Positions 53,646-61,853 of a DNA stretch of 63,266 bases are shown here, in pieces; the first letter of the stretch is position 1; each line of letters begins with the position of its first letter. The notes under the pieces are model-generated. The model was not told where the DNA came from, searched no databases, and worked only from the letters and a program-made list of their open reading frames with translations. Origin of the DNA: JACZST01 sp964195155 (GTDB lineage Bacteria; Actinomycetota; Acidimicrobiia; Spongiisociales; UBA5794); NCBI GenBank assembly GCA_964195155.1, contig CAXMOP010000009.1, positions 1 through 63,266 of the forward strand, in the 5' to 3' direction. The position numbers and the translations under genes are program-made.

Positions 53646-54756
53646 TCACGAGGCGCTGCACCTCACTGGTGCCCTCGCCGATCTCGAGCACCTTCGAGTC
53701 CCGGTAGTGGCGAGCCACCAGGGTCTCGTCCATGAAGCCGTATCCGCCGAAGATCTGGGTCGCCTCCCTGGTCGCGCTCACCGCGGACTCGGTGGCGAAG
53801 AGTTTGGCGATGGCAGCTGCCTGCTTGAAGGGCTGCCCGTTGTCCTTGAGCCACGCCGCCTTGTACACGAGGAGCCGGGCGGCTTCGGTCATCACCTCGA
53901 GGTCGGCCACCTTGAACGCGATCGCCTGGTAGGCGCCGATCGGCTTGCCGAACGAACGTCGCTCCTTGGAATAGGCGAGGGACTCTTCGAGGCATGCCTG
54001 GAGCACGCCGACCGCCAGCGCGGCGATGGCGATGCGCCCGTCGTCGAGCGTGGAAAGGAACTGCCGAAATCCGCGGCCGCGGTCGCCGAGGAGGTGGTCG
54101 GCGGGGACCCGGCAATCGGTGAACACCAGGCCGTGGGTGTCAGAGGCGTGCCACCCCATCTTCCGGTACGAGGGTTCCACTGCGAACCCTGGTGTGCCGG
54201 ATGGGACGATGATCGTGGAGATTTCATCCGGGCCGGTTCGAGCGGTGATGGTCACCAGTGACGTCATCTCGGTGCCCGAGTTGGTGATGAAGACCTTCGA
54301 TCCGTTGATCACCCACTCGTCCCCGTGGAGCTCTGCGGTGGTCCTGGTCTCGCCGGCGTCAGAGCCGGACTCGGCCTCGGTGAGCCCGAAACCTGCCAGG
54401 GAACGGCCGGCCAGAAGATCGGGGAGCCAGCGCTCCTTCTGTACGGCGCTCCCGAATTCGTGGATCGGGTTGATCCCGAGACCGGTTGCCGCCTCCAGGG
54501 TGAGCGCGATCGACTGATCGACTCGTCCGAGCTCTTCGATGGCGATGCACAGGCTGGTGAAGTCGCCTCCGGAGCCGCCGTGTTCCTCGTCGAATGGCAG
54601 GCCAAACAACCCGAGGTCGCCCATCTTGCGCACCGCGTCGGCCGGGAATTCGTGGGTTCGGTCCCACTCCTCGGCATACGGCGCGATCTCGGCATCGGCG
54701 AAAGAGCGAACGACCGCCCGAAACGCATCGAGCTCCTCGGAGAGGGAAAAGTCCAT
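53614..54756 (-). CDS. acyl-CoA dehydrogenase
   Basis: A 380-residue flavoenzyme. FGLTEAESGSDAGETRTTAE is the FAD-binding signature, WVINGSKVFITNSG the substrate-side motif, and the end ATQIFGGYGFMDETLVARHYRD is the classic C-terminal ACAD signature. It oxidises acyl-CoA to enoyl-CoA with electron transfer to ETF; the chain-length class is not clear, though the MDF start and catalytic Glu region resemble short/branched-chain ACADs. It stands alone with a repeat-rich divergent promoter region. Confidence 0.93.
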   Translation of the reverse strand: MDFSLSEELDAFRAVVRSFADAEIAPYAEEWDRTHEFPADAVRKMGDLGLFGLPFDEEHGGSGGDFTSLCIAIEELGRVDQSIALTLEAATGLGINPIHEFGSAVQKERWLPDLLAGRSLAGFGLTEAESGSDAGETRTTAELHGDEWVINGSKVFITNSGTEMTSLVTITARTGPDEISTIIVPSGTPGFAVEPSYRKMGWHASDTHGLVFTDCRVPADHLLGDRGRGFRQFLSTLDDGRIAIAALAVGVLQACLEESLAYSKERRSFGKPIGAYQAIAFKVADLEVMTEAARLLVYKAAWLKDNGQPFKQAAAIAKLFATESAVSATREATQIFGGYGFMDETLVARHYRDSKVLEIGEGTSEVQRLVISRGLGLPIE

Positions 54757-54777
54757 CCCACGAGGTTACCGACCGAC

Positions 54778-54834
54778 GCTGCGAACCCTGGGCTCGCAGC
54801 CCCACACGTCGGGTCTGGGAGCCCAGGGTTGGCA
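54778..54834. repeat. palindromic repeat GCTGCGAACCCTGGGCTCGCAGC region
   Basis: GCTGCGA and TCGCAGC (54778-54800) form a 7-bp stem around ACCCTGGGC; a second related sequence, AGCCCAGGGTTGGCAGCCCC, follows to 54838. It lies in the divergent spacer between the acyl-CoA dehydrogenase and the next gene and belongs to the same loose family as the hairpins at 5774 and 44965. Confidence 0.5.
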
Positions 54835-54863
54835 GCCCCGCGGCCCGCAGTACGATCGCCGCC

Positions 54864-55469
54864 GTGGATACCGCCGTCGCTCTCGTCCAGTCATACCTCT
54901 ACATGAATGGCTATTTCACGGTAACCGAGTTTCCGGTCATCGAGCTGCTGGCCTCCGGGGAATACCGCAGCGTCACCGATGTCGACATTCTGGCGCTGCG
55001 GATCCCGGGCGCAGGAAGGACAGACGAATCCGATCCGACACGCTCGCCGTTCATTGCCAGCGATCCCGCCCTCGACATCGACGAGACCAGGCTGGACATG
55101 ATCATCGGCGAGGTGAAAGAGGGGAAGGCCGAGCTCAACGCGGCGGCTCGCGACCCCGCCGTGCTGACCGCGGGGCTTCGCCGCTTCGGATACATTGATG
55201 ATGAGACGGTCACCGACCTGATCCAGCAGTTGCTCGGAGACGGTGAGGCGTTCCATCCAGGCGGGGCCCGGATTCGATTGTGCGCCTTTGGCGGTAGGCC
55301 TCCATATCGGCGAGACGCGTCGTATCACTGGATGCTGCATGCCGACCTGACGAGCTACATCCACGAAACCCTCACCGATCACTGGGCGGCGGCGCAGACG
55401 ATCCAGTCGAAGGATCCTGCGCTCTCGTTCATCATGCTGATGGAGAAGGCCGCCAGGGCGCGGGACTGA
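54864..55469 (+). CDS. hypothetical protein with PD-(D/E)xK nuclease-like motif
   Basis: A 201-residue soluble protein. Near the N terminus VTDVDILALRI is followed about 50 residues later by MIIGEVKEGKAELN; an acidic residue at a strand end and ExK in the next strand is the hallmark of the PD-(D/E)xK nuclease fold. No other family signature is seen, and the motif alone is weak evidence, so this is only a structural suggestion. GTG at 54864 lies 7 nt after TACGAT, so leaderless. It probably shares a message with trmL (5 bp gap). Confidence 0.5.
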   Translation: MDTAVALVQSYLYMNGYFTVTEFPVIELLASGEYRSVTDVDILALRIPGAGRTDESDPTRSPFIASDPALDIDETRLDMIIGEVKEGKAELNAAARDPAVLTAGLRRFGYIDDETVTDLIQQLLGDGEAFHPGGARIRLCAFGGRPPYRRDASYHWMLHADLTSYIHETLTDHWAAAQTIQSKDPALSFIMLMEKAARARD

Positions 55470-55474
55470 TCGTC

Positions 55475-55930
55475 GTGTTCGACGTGGTGTTGCACCGCCC
55501 GGAGATTCCCCCGAACACCGGCAACCTGATGCGCCTCTGTGTGAACACCGGCAATCGGCTGCACCTCATCGAGCCGCTCGGATTCGATCTGGATGCGGCC
55601 AGGCTGCGCCGGGCTGGTCTTGACTATCGAGAGCATGCCGATGTGTCGACACACCAGTCGTTCGTGGCATACATCGCCGAGCGCGCACCGAGGCGGGTCT
55701 TCGCCTACACCCAGCACGCTACGGCGCTGTACACCGAGGTCGACTACTTGCCCGGAGACGCGTTGCTTTTCGGCAGGGAATCCGACGGGCTCCCTGCGCA
55801 GGTGTTGAACGATCCCGCGGTCACGAACCGCCTCCGCATCCCCATCGCCGAAGGCGGCCGGTCGCTCAACCTCGCCAACGCTGCCGCGATCGTCGTCTAC
55901 GAGGCGTGGCGCCAGCACGGCTTCGATTAG
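55475..55930 (+). CDS. trmL: tRNA (cytidine(34)-2'-O)-methyltransferase
   Basis: A 151-residue SPOUT methyltransferase, normal length for TrmL. It contains HRPEIPPNTGNLMRLCVNTG at the start, LLFGRESDGLP in the knot and RSLNLANAAAIVVYEAWRQ at the end, all signatures of the TrmL/YibK family that methylates the wobble base of tRNA-Leu. GTG at 55475 begins the family sequence. The gene ends just before a 46-bp hairpin repeat. Confidence 0.93.
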   Translation: MFDVVLHRPEIPPNTGNLMRLCVNTGNRLHLIEPLGFDLDAARLRRAGLDYREHADVSTHQSFVAYIAERAPRRVFAYTQHATALYTEVDYLPGDALLFGRESDGLPAQVLNDPAVTNRLRIPIAEGGRSLNLANAAAIVVYEAWRQHGFD

Positions 55931-55933
55931 GTT

Positions 55934-55979
55934 GCCATGCTTGCTGGGCGGCTCGCGGGGGCTCGCCGCCTGACTGCGT
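55934..55979 (+). repeat. 46-bp hairpin repeat, copy 2
   Basis: Near-identical to 35826-35871 on the other strand (begins GCCATGCTTGCTGGGCGGCT, ends CGCCGCCTGACTGCGT). It runs into the 54-bp tandem repeat that follows. Confidence 0.65.
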
Positions 55980-56079
55980 ATTTTCGTGTTCTTTATCGAG
56001 AAGCGATTCGGTACGCTCGCCGGTTGACTGCGTGTGTTCGTGTTCTTTATCGAGTAGCGATTCGGTACGCTCGCCGTCA
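55972..56079 (+). repeat. two 54-bp tandem repeats, each with a promoter
   Basis: Units 55972-56025 and 56026-56079 differ at only a few positions. Each holds TTCTTT, a 17-bp spacer and TACGCT (TTCTTT 55989-55994 and 56043-56048; TACGCT 56012-56017 and 56066-56071). The second -10 box lies 7 nt before the thioesterase ATG, so this is probably a duplicated promoter giving a leaderless transcript and one with a 54-nt longer leader. Confidence 0.7.
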
Positions 56080-56477
56080 TGCCTCACCGTTTCGAGATCG
56101 ATGTCCGGTTCTACGAGCTCGACCCGTACCGCCACGTCAATCACGCCACCTACATCCAGTACTTCGAGACCGCCAGGATCGCGCTGCTGGACGAGGCGGG
56201 ATACACGATGCAAGGGATGATGGACGAGGGGTTCATGATCGTCGTCGCCGGGTTGGAGACCAGGTTTCTGAAGGCGGCCGGGGAGGGCGACCACCTTGTG
56301 GTCGAGACCGAGGTGGTGGAGTTCGGCCGGGTGACGACGCATTGGCGGCAACGACTACTTCGCGACGACGAGGTGCTCGTCCGTCAGGAGGTGACGGCTG
56401 CGGTCACCAATCTCGAGGGCCGACCACTGCGTTTCCCCGAGCGCATGAAAGAGGCGCTTGGGTCGTATCAGGTGTGA
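56079..56477 (+). CDS. acyl-CoA thioesterase (4HBT/YbgC-like hot-dog)
   Basis: A 132-residue hot-dog-fold enzyme. RFYELDPYRHVNHATYIQYFE holds the catalytic Asp in the YxxxDPxxHVN motif of 4-hydroxybenzoyl-CoA thioesterase-like enzymes (cited: DPYRHVNH). It hydrolyses acyl-CoA thioesters; the substrate is not known. The start coincides with the end of the duplicated promoter, with no Shine-Dalgarno. Confidence 0.88.
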   Translation: MPHRFEIDVRFYELDPYRHVNHATYIQYFETARIALLDEAGYTMQGMMDEGFMIVVAGLETRFLKAAGEGDHLVVETEVVEFGRVTTHWRQRLLRDDEVLVRQEVTAAVTNLEGRPLRFPERMKEALGSYQV

Positions 56478-56533
56478 TGGGCGTCTCCTCCACTCCTGAT
56501 CGGTCGTAGGATCTCGCACGATTGGAGGTGGCT

Positions 56534-58144
56534 GTGCGGCCGCACCGGATCGGCGAGCTCGACGACTACACGCGGTTGATCCCGGCCTACGCCCGAGTCG
56601 AGGGTGTCGATCTCGTGGTCATTCGCTGGCGAGAAGACGAGGGGATCTCGGTGCTGTACGGACGCTGCATGCACCGGGGGTCGCTGCTCGCCGACGGCTC
56701 GATCGTCGGCGACAACCTCATCTGTGGCACGCACCGATGGGACTATCGATACAAGACGGGGATCTCGGAGTACCACAACGAGGAGCGCCTCAAGACGTTC
56801 AGCGCATGGATCGACGACGACGCGGTCCTCGTCGACGCCGACGAGATCGCCAACTGGGCGGAGGAGTACCCCCAGCTGTGGGACCCCGACGCCTACCAGG
56901 GCCTGTATCAGGATTACACCGGAACCCATGACGAGCCGCACGTCAGCGATATCCACGCCCTCGCCGAAGATGGCATCTTCCAAACCGGCCCCCACGGTCC
57001 GTCGGCGGCGATGGGCGTCCCGATCTCCGAGCTGCCCCGGTGGGATGACATTCAGTTCGTGACGGCCCAGTTGGCGACCATTCCGCTCCTCGATCACGAA
57101 CCGGTCGGAACCGATCTGGTGATCGGCCCAGGCGCCGCCAAGCCGCTCCATCTCGAGATTCCGGTCTTCGTGTCCGACATGTCTTTCGGCTCGCTCTCAC
57201 AGGAAGCCAAGACCGCATTGGCGCGGGGAGCCGAAAAGGCCGGCACGGCCATTGCATCGGGGGAGGGGGGAGTACTCGCCGAGGAGCAGGCAGAGTCCAC
57301 CCGCTACATGTACGAGATCGCCTCCGGGCGGTTCGGGTTCTCCTGGGAGCTAGTCGAGACCGTCCAGGCGGTCCACTTCAAGGCCGGACAGGCGGCGAAG
57401 ACCGGTGTGGGGGGCCATCTGCCCGCACCGAAGGTCACACCGAAGATCGCCGCGGCGCGCGACGTGCCGCTCGGGGAGCCGGTGATCTCACCTTCCCGGT
57501 TCCCCGACTGGACGACGCCAGGGGACTTTCGTGATGTTGCCGACGAGATTCGCGGCCGCACCGGTGGCATCCCCGTCGGCTTCAAAATGTCGGCGCAACG
57601 GATCGAGGCCGATCTGGACTTCGCCCTCGAGGTGGGCGTCGATTACGTGATCCTCGACGGACGGGGCGGGGGAACCGGTTCGGCGCCGGTGATCTTCAGA
57701 GACAACATCTCGGTTCCGACCATTCCCGCCATTGCCAGGGCACGGCGTCACCTCGACCGGACCGAGGCCGAGATCACGCTGATCGCCACCGGAGGCCTGC
57801 GGCTACCCGCGGACTTTGCCAAAGCCATGGCAGTCGGCGCCGACGGCGTCGCGGTGGCCAACTCGGCGATGCAGGCGATCGGATGCCTCGGGATGCGGGC
57901 GTGCAACACCAACAACTGTCCCGTCGGTATCGCCACCCAGCGCGAGGACCTCAGGGCCCGTCTACCGGTCGAGGAGGCATCGGAGCGGTTGACCCGGTTC
58001 TTCGCCGCCACGGTTGACCTGATGAAGTCACTGGCGCGGGCATGCGGACATGCGAACCTTGGCGACTTCGCCCTCGACGACCTCACCACCTTCAAACGAG
58101 ACATGGCCGACCTCGCCGGCGTGCCCTACGGCGGCATCGGATGA
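56534..58144 (+). CDS. Rieske-domain / glutamate synthase alpha FMN-domain fusion protein
   Basis: A 536-residue oxidoreductase. Residues about 30-90 are a Rieske [2Fe-2S] domain with CMH at 45-47 and CGTH at 64-67. From about 160 the protein follows the FMN-binding central domain of glutamate synthase: SDMSFGSLSQEAKTALARGA, ILDGRGGGTGSAP, and CLGMRACNTNNCPVGIATQ, whose three Cys bind the 3Fe-4S cluster. There is no glutaminase domain, so it may take electrons from the Rieske centre to an FMN-linked substrate reduction or oxidation. The GTG at 56534 is preceded by GGAGGT. The stop is followed by heptamer repeats. Confidence 0.85.
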   Translation: MRPHRIGELDDYTRLIPAYARVEGVDLVVIRWREDEGISVLYGRCMHRGSLLADGSIVGDNLICGTHRWDYRYKTGISEYHNEERLKTFSAWIDDDAVLVDADEIANWAEEYPQLWDPDAYQGLYQDYTGTHDEPHVSDIHALAEDGIFQTGPHGPSAAMGVPISELPRWDDIQFVTAQLATIPLLDHEPVGTDLVIGPGAAKPLHLEIPVFVSDMSFGSLSQEAKTALARGAEKAGTAIASGEGGVLAEEQAESTRYMYEIASGRFGFSWELVETVQAVHFKAGQAAKTGVGGHLPAPKVTPKIAAARDVPLGEPVISPSRFPDWTTPGDFRDVADEIRGRTGGIPVGFKMSAQRIEADLDFALEVGVDYVILDGRGGGTGSAPVIFRDNISVPTIPAIARARRHLDRTEAEITLIATGGLRLPADFAKAMAVGADGVAVANSAMQAIGCLGMRACNTNNCPVGIATQREDLRARLPVEEASERLTRFFAATVDLMKSLARACGHANLGDFALDDLTTFKRDMADLAGVPYGGIG

Positions 58145-58150
58145 TCGAGT

Positions 58151-58172
58151 CGCGAGTCCTGAGTCCTGACGG
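58151..58172 (+). repeat. heptamer repeats GAGTCGC/GAGTCCT
   Basis: GAGTCGC, GAGTCCT, GAGTCCT then GACGG, just after the glutamate-synthase-like gene; same family as 17537-17571 and 28967-29000. Confidence 0.7.
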
Positions 58173-58203
58173 TCTGCGCGTCGTGGTTCGTACAATCCTC
58201 GGT

Positions 58204-58277
58204 GGGCCCGTAGCTCAGTTGGTTAGAGCAGGCGACTCATAATCGCTTGGCCGCAGGTTCGAGTCCTGCCGGGCCCA
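58204..58277 (+). tRNA. tRNA-Met, elongator (anticodon CAT)
   Basis: A 74-nt cloverleaf without encoded CCA. The acceptor GGGCCCG pairs with CGGGCCC (58270-58276), the D arm is TAGCTCAGTTGGTTAGAGC, the anticodon CAT is at 58238-58240 in CTCATAA and the T arm GCAGGTTCGAGTCCTGC is perfect. The 1-72 pair G-C rules out initiator; an Ile CAT tRNA (lysidine-modified) remains possible. Confidence 0.92.
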
Positions 58278-58428
58278 CTCCACTGCGGTCGAGTCCTGCC
58301 GGCCTCGACCTTGTTACCGGGAGGGGGTTTCCCTTTCTGCCTGACGGCTCGCAGCCCGATGTGAGGGTTGGCAACCAACGCCGGATCGCTTCGAGCGCGG
58401 AGGCGGTTCGAGTCCTGCCGGGCCCACT
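58256..58428 (+). repeat. duplicated tRNA-Met 3' end (possible attachment site)
   Basis: The tRNA 3' part GGTTCGAGTCCTGCCGGGCC plus CACT (58256-58279) recurs at 58405-58428, 24 of 24 identical. A shorter partial copy, GGTCGAGTCCTGCCGG, starts near 58287. Between them are about 125 bp without a gene. This resembles an attL/attR pair left by a lost element, though a decayed tandem tRNA is also possible. Confidence 0.6.
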
Positions 58429-58505
58429 GTCGTCGCGTGTACGTCTCTGTACCGTGGATGTGCGATAGGCACCCATGCGATGAGAAAGTGGGCGGGGCGG
58501 CCTGG

Positions 58506-59453
58506 CTAGCGGTCGAGTCCGCTGAGCACCTTGTCGACTGCTGCGGCGCTGGACATCACGTAGAAGTGCAGTGATGGCACACCGGCGTCGAGCAACTCCT
58601 GGCTCTGATCGGTCGCCCAGGCGACACCAATGTCGCCGACATGATCGGGATCAGCAGAGGCGACTTCGTTGGCAAGCGCAGGCGGGATGTCGCAGTTGAA
58701 CAACTTGGGAAGGCTGGTGAGATGCCGTTTGGTACGCAGGACCTTGATCCCAGGGATGATCGGGACCGTGATGCCCTGCCGACGGCACTCGTCGACGAAG
58801 CTGAAGAAGCGGGCATTGTCGAAGAACATCTGGGAGACGACGTAATCGGCGCCGGAATCGACCTTGTGCTTCACCCAGGCGACGTCGGTCTCCAGGTTGG
58901 GTGCCTCGAAGTGCTTCTCCGGATACCCGGCGGCACCGACGCAGAAATCGGTTGGGGAGACGTCGACGAGATCCTCGAGAAAGACACCCTTGTTCATGTC
59001 GGCGATCTGGGCGATGAGGTCGCTGGCATATTCGTTGCGGCTTCGACCATGGTCCAGCGGCTTGGTGTAGCCAACAGGGTCGCCGCGGATCGCCAGCAGG
59101 TTGTCGATGCCGAGGTAGTGGAGCTCGATGAGGAAGTCTTCGCTCTCTTCCTTGCTGAATCCCTCACAGAGAACGTGCGGTACGGCGTCGATCTGAAACT
59201 TGTTCTGAATGAGCGCGCAGAGGCCGAGGGTTCCCGGCCGTTTCCGCTTCACACGCCTGCGAACCCCAGTGGGTGTCTCCTCGTAGATCACCTCGGCAGC
59301 GTGGCTCGTGATGTCAATGAACGGTGGCCGGTGCCGGCTGAGATCGTCGATCAGGCCGAGCAGGCTGTCGAGATCGCCGCCGCGTTGGGGCGGGATGATC
59401 TCAAAGCTGATGAGGGGTTCGCCGGCACGCTCGAGATGCTCCGTCACCCGCAT
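58506..59453 (-). CDS. metF: 5,10-methylenetetrahydrofolate reductase
   Basis: A 315-residue TIM-barrel flavoenzyme. SFEIIPPQRGGDLDSLLGLI is the N-terminal signature, DNLLAIRGDPVGY the folate-binding region and DYVVSQMFFDNARFFSFVDE the later motif, with PIIPGIKVLRTKRHL. It reduces CH2-THF to 5-methyl-THF for methionine synthesis. The insertion VRRRVKRKRPGTLG is slightly longer than in E. coli MetF. It overlaps the metE stop (TAATG) and is thus the second gene of a riboswitch-controlled metE-metF operon. Confidence 0.93.
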   Translation of the reverse strand: MRVTEHLERAGEPLISFEIIPPQRGGDLDSLLGLIDDLSRHRPPFIDITSHAAEVIYEETPTGVRRRVKRKRPGTLGLCALIQNKFQIDAVPHVLCEGFSKEESEDFLIELHYLGIDNLLAIRGDPVGYTKPLDHGRSRNEYASDLIAQIADMNKGVFLEDLVDVSPTDFCVGAAGYPEKHFEAPNLETDVAWVKHKVDSGADYVVSQMFFDNARFFSFVDECRRQGITVPIIPGIKVLRTKRHLTSLPKLFNCDIPPALANEVASADPDHVGDIGVAWATDQSQELLDAGVPSLHFYVMSSAAAVDKVLSGLDR

Positions 59454-61615
59454 TAGTGAGCCTCCACCGCCTCGCGTTGCTCACGTGCAGCGGCCACGAG
59501 ATCGGTGAGCTGGACCTCGATGTCATCCCAGCTCCTGGTTTTGAGCCCGCAGTCCGGGTTCACCCACACGTCGCCCCGGTCCATGAAGCCAAGGAAGTGG
59601 GACAACCGGTCGGCCATTACCTGTGACCCGGGCGTATGGGGACTGTGCACATCGAAGACACCCGGTCCGATCTGGAGGTGTCCATCGGTGAACAGGTCGT
59701 AGAAGCTGTGGATGTAGCTGTCGTCCTTGGATCGGGAGAACTCGATCGAGGCCACATCGACACCAGCACCCGACCACAGCGGCACGATGTCTCCGAAGTC
59801 CCCGTAACACATGTGCGTGTGCAGCTGGACCTCGGGTGGCGCTTGGAAGACGCGCTCGAGAGCGGCGCGAACCCCCCTGGCATACGTTGCCCGCCGTACC
59901 TCCGCATCCTCAGTGGGCAGCGGCCACCGCTCGCGCACCGCCGGCTCGTCGATCTGGATCACCCGCGCCCCGGCGTCGACCAGATGGGCCACCTCGTCGG
60001 CGATCGGCCCCGCCACCGCCCAGAACAGCAGGTCGTCCGCCACTCCGGGCGGCCGGAAACTCCAATTCACGATCGTGACCGGACCCGTCAGCATGCCCTT
60101 GACGGGACGCTCGGTCGCCTCCTGGGCGACCTTCCACTCGCGGACGGTCATCGGTTCGGAAATCGAGGGTGGCGCAGCCAGGATCGGGGGACGTGTGCAC
60201 CGGCTCCCGTAGGACAGCACCCATCCCTTCGTGGTGGTGTGGTACCCGTCCATCCTCTCGGCGAAGTACTCGACCATGTCGGATCGCTCGAACTCGCCGT
60301 GGACGAGCACGTCGAGTCCAATGTCTTCCTGCCACTCGATGGCCCGGCGAATTCTGGCGTCCACCGCGGCTTCGTAGGCCGCCCTATCGATTTCCCCCTT
60401 CGCCAGGTCGGTTCGCATTCTGCGCACCTCGGCAGTCTGGGGAAGACTCCCGGTGGTGGTGGTCGGATAGAGCGGAAGCTCGAGATCCAGCTGCGCGGAC
60501 TTACGCTCCTCGCGGTCGCTACGCCCCGGCGGATCCTCGAGGGCTGGGAAGTCGGGGACGGTGATTGCCGGATGCTCGACCCCGGTCCCTGCGCTCAAGG
60601 CCTCAGCCAACCGTGATAAGGCCCCCGCCTTCTCCCTGGCGAACTGGAAACCGCCCGGCAGTTCCTCACCCTCGACGGTGTACGGCAGGAACATCAACGA
60701 CGTCGAAGCGGTCAGGTAGACCGGGCGTCCAGCGGCGACCGACACCGCTTTCGGGACGGCGCTGAAATCGTCGGGCCAGACGCTCCGGCCGTCTGCGACC
60801 GCGATCAGCAGCGCCGGTTGGCTGTCGACGGCAACGTCGCCGAGCCGTTCCGCAGCGATCTGGACCGCAAACCCCGCACCACCGAGGAAGTCGATGATCC
60901 CCTGGCTGGCCGCGCCGAACTGCACCGACAGCAGCGGAGCGGAGGTCAGTCCAAGGTCGCCGATGTCGGCGTAGGCAGCCGCGAGAGTGCTGCGGTCTTC
61001 GTCATCCAGGGCCAGTCCGAGACATGGCTCGTCCACCTGGAGGCGGAAGCCGGCGTTGGCGGCGGTGGTGTCGCGTATCCACTCCCAGAGCGCCGCACCG
61101 GCGGCCGCGGCGAATTCCTCGTCTCCTCCAGCGATCTTGCTCAGCTTGGTGAGGCTGTACGGGCCAAGCACGACCCAGGCCGAGTCATCGAGCGGCTCGC
61201 GCCACGGCAAGGCCTCGAAGCTCGTGGGAAGCTCGCTGATCTCGGGGACGACGTAGTGGTAGTTGGCGTCGAACCACTTGGTCATCTCCCAGGCCTCGTG
61301 GTCGGTCCTTCCCCTGGCCAGGCTGGTCAGGACGTCGAATGGGTCGTCGTCGACGGCCCAGGCCGGAGCCAACCCGAGCATCATCGTCGTCTCGAGCGCC
61401 ATGTCGTACAGGAAGAAATCGTCGGTCGCCGCGCCGGCCAAATCTCGCTGCTCGGCGAGGTGCCCGTGGCGCAACTCGGCGATGCGTTCGTTGAACTCCT
61501 CGCGGTCGATCTTGCCGGCCCAGTGGCGTTCCAACGCCCACTTCAGCTCTCGATTGGCACCGATGCGCGGGTAACCGGTGAGGTGGACGCTGAACGGCTG
61601 CACTGATTCGGTCAC
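59453..61615 (-). CDS. metE: cobalamin-independent methionine synthase
   Basis: A 720-residue protein with the two-barrel MetE plan. The N-terminal domain begins LTGYPRIGANRELKWALERH; the C-terminal barrel contains VIQIDEPAVRERWP and the zinc ligands in LHTHMCYGDFGD and VNPDCGLKTRSW. It transfers the methyl group of 5-methyl-THF(Glu)n to homocysteine. GTG 61615 follows GGAG. Transcription passes a SAM-I riboswitch (61678-61759) and the downstream gene is metF, which makes its methyl donor. Confidence 0.94.
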   Translation of the reverse strand: MTESVQPFSVHLTGYPRIGANRELKWALERHWAGKIDREEFNERIAELRHGHLAEQRDLAGAATDDFFLYDMALETTMMLGLAPAWAVDDDPFDVLTSLARGRTDHEAWEMTKWFDANYHYVVPEISELPTSFEALPWREPLDDSAWVVLGPYSLTKLSKIAGGDEEFAAAAGAALWEWIRDTTAANAGFRLQVDEPCLGLALDDEDRSTLAAAYADIGDLGLTSAPLLSVQFGAASQGIIDFLGGAGFAVQIAAERLGDVAVDSQPALLIAVADGRSVWPDDFSAVPKAVSVAAGRPVYLTASTSLMFLPYTVEGEELPGGFQFAREKAGALSRLAEALSAGTGVEHPAITVPDFPALEDPPGRSDREERKSAQLDLELPLYPTTTTGSLPQTAEVRRMRTDLAKGEIDRAAYEAAVDARIRRAIEWQEDIGLDVLVHGEFERSDMVEYFAERMDGYHTTTKGWVLSYGSRCTRPPILAAPPSISEPMTVREWKVAQEATERPVKGMLTGPVTIVNWSFRPPGVADDLLFWAVAGPIADEVAHLVDAGARVIQIDEPAVRERWPLPTEDAEVRRATYARGVRAALERVFQAPPEVQLHTHMCYGDFGDIVPLWSGAGVDVASIEFSRSKDDSYIHSFYDLFTDGHLQIGPGVFDVHSPHTPGSQVMADRLSHFLGFMDRGDVWVNPDCGLKTRSWDDIEVQLTDLVAAAREQREAVEAH

Positions 61616-61677
61616 AAAGGACTCCTCTCGTTTCGACGCGCTCTGAGCGCCTCGAGCGGGCAGTCCGCTGTCGGCTG

Positions 61678-61759
61678 CTCATCGATCAGGCATTGGCACC
61701 GTGCCCTTGGCCGGTTGCCGCGGTGTCGTAGGGCCTGTCCCTCGACCGCTCTGGATGAG
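61678..61759 (-). ncRNA. SAM-I (S-box) riboswitch before metE
   Basis: On the minus strand the sequence has all S-box landmarks: P1 CTCATC paired with GATGAG (61759-61754 with 61683-61678), AGAGCGGTCGAGGGACAGG with GGCCC, CGGCAACC, and GGTGCCAATGCC of P3/P4. It binds S-adenosylmethionine. No U-run terminator follows. Instead GGACT (61666-61662 in RNA order) can pair with AGTCC that overlaps the Shine-Dalgarno GGAG of metE, so translational control is suggested. Confidence 0.9.
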
Positions 61760-61775
61760 CGCGTTATGTAGTCGA

Positions 61776-61781
61776 ACTATA
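61776..61781 (-). promoter_or_regulatory. -10 box of the metE riboswitch transcript
   Basis: TATAGT on the minus strand lies 17 bp before the P1 stem of the riboswitch. A convincing -35 hexamer is not seen at the usual distance. Confidence 0.45.
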
Positions 61782-61853
61782 CCGGATCGCGGTGTCTGGG
61801 CCGATGAAGTCTCCATTCAACGCGCAGGTCCGAATAGCCGATAGCATCGGCTT

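Noticed and set aside
55379..56080. Minus-strand frame with repeated VPNRxSIKNT peptides
   Set aside because: It is the translation of the 54-bp promoter repeats and then trmL antisense.
61616..61853. Cobalamin riboswitch before the B12-independent metE
   Set aside because: No B12 box; the sequence fits the SAM-I consensus instead.
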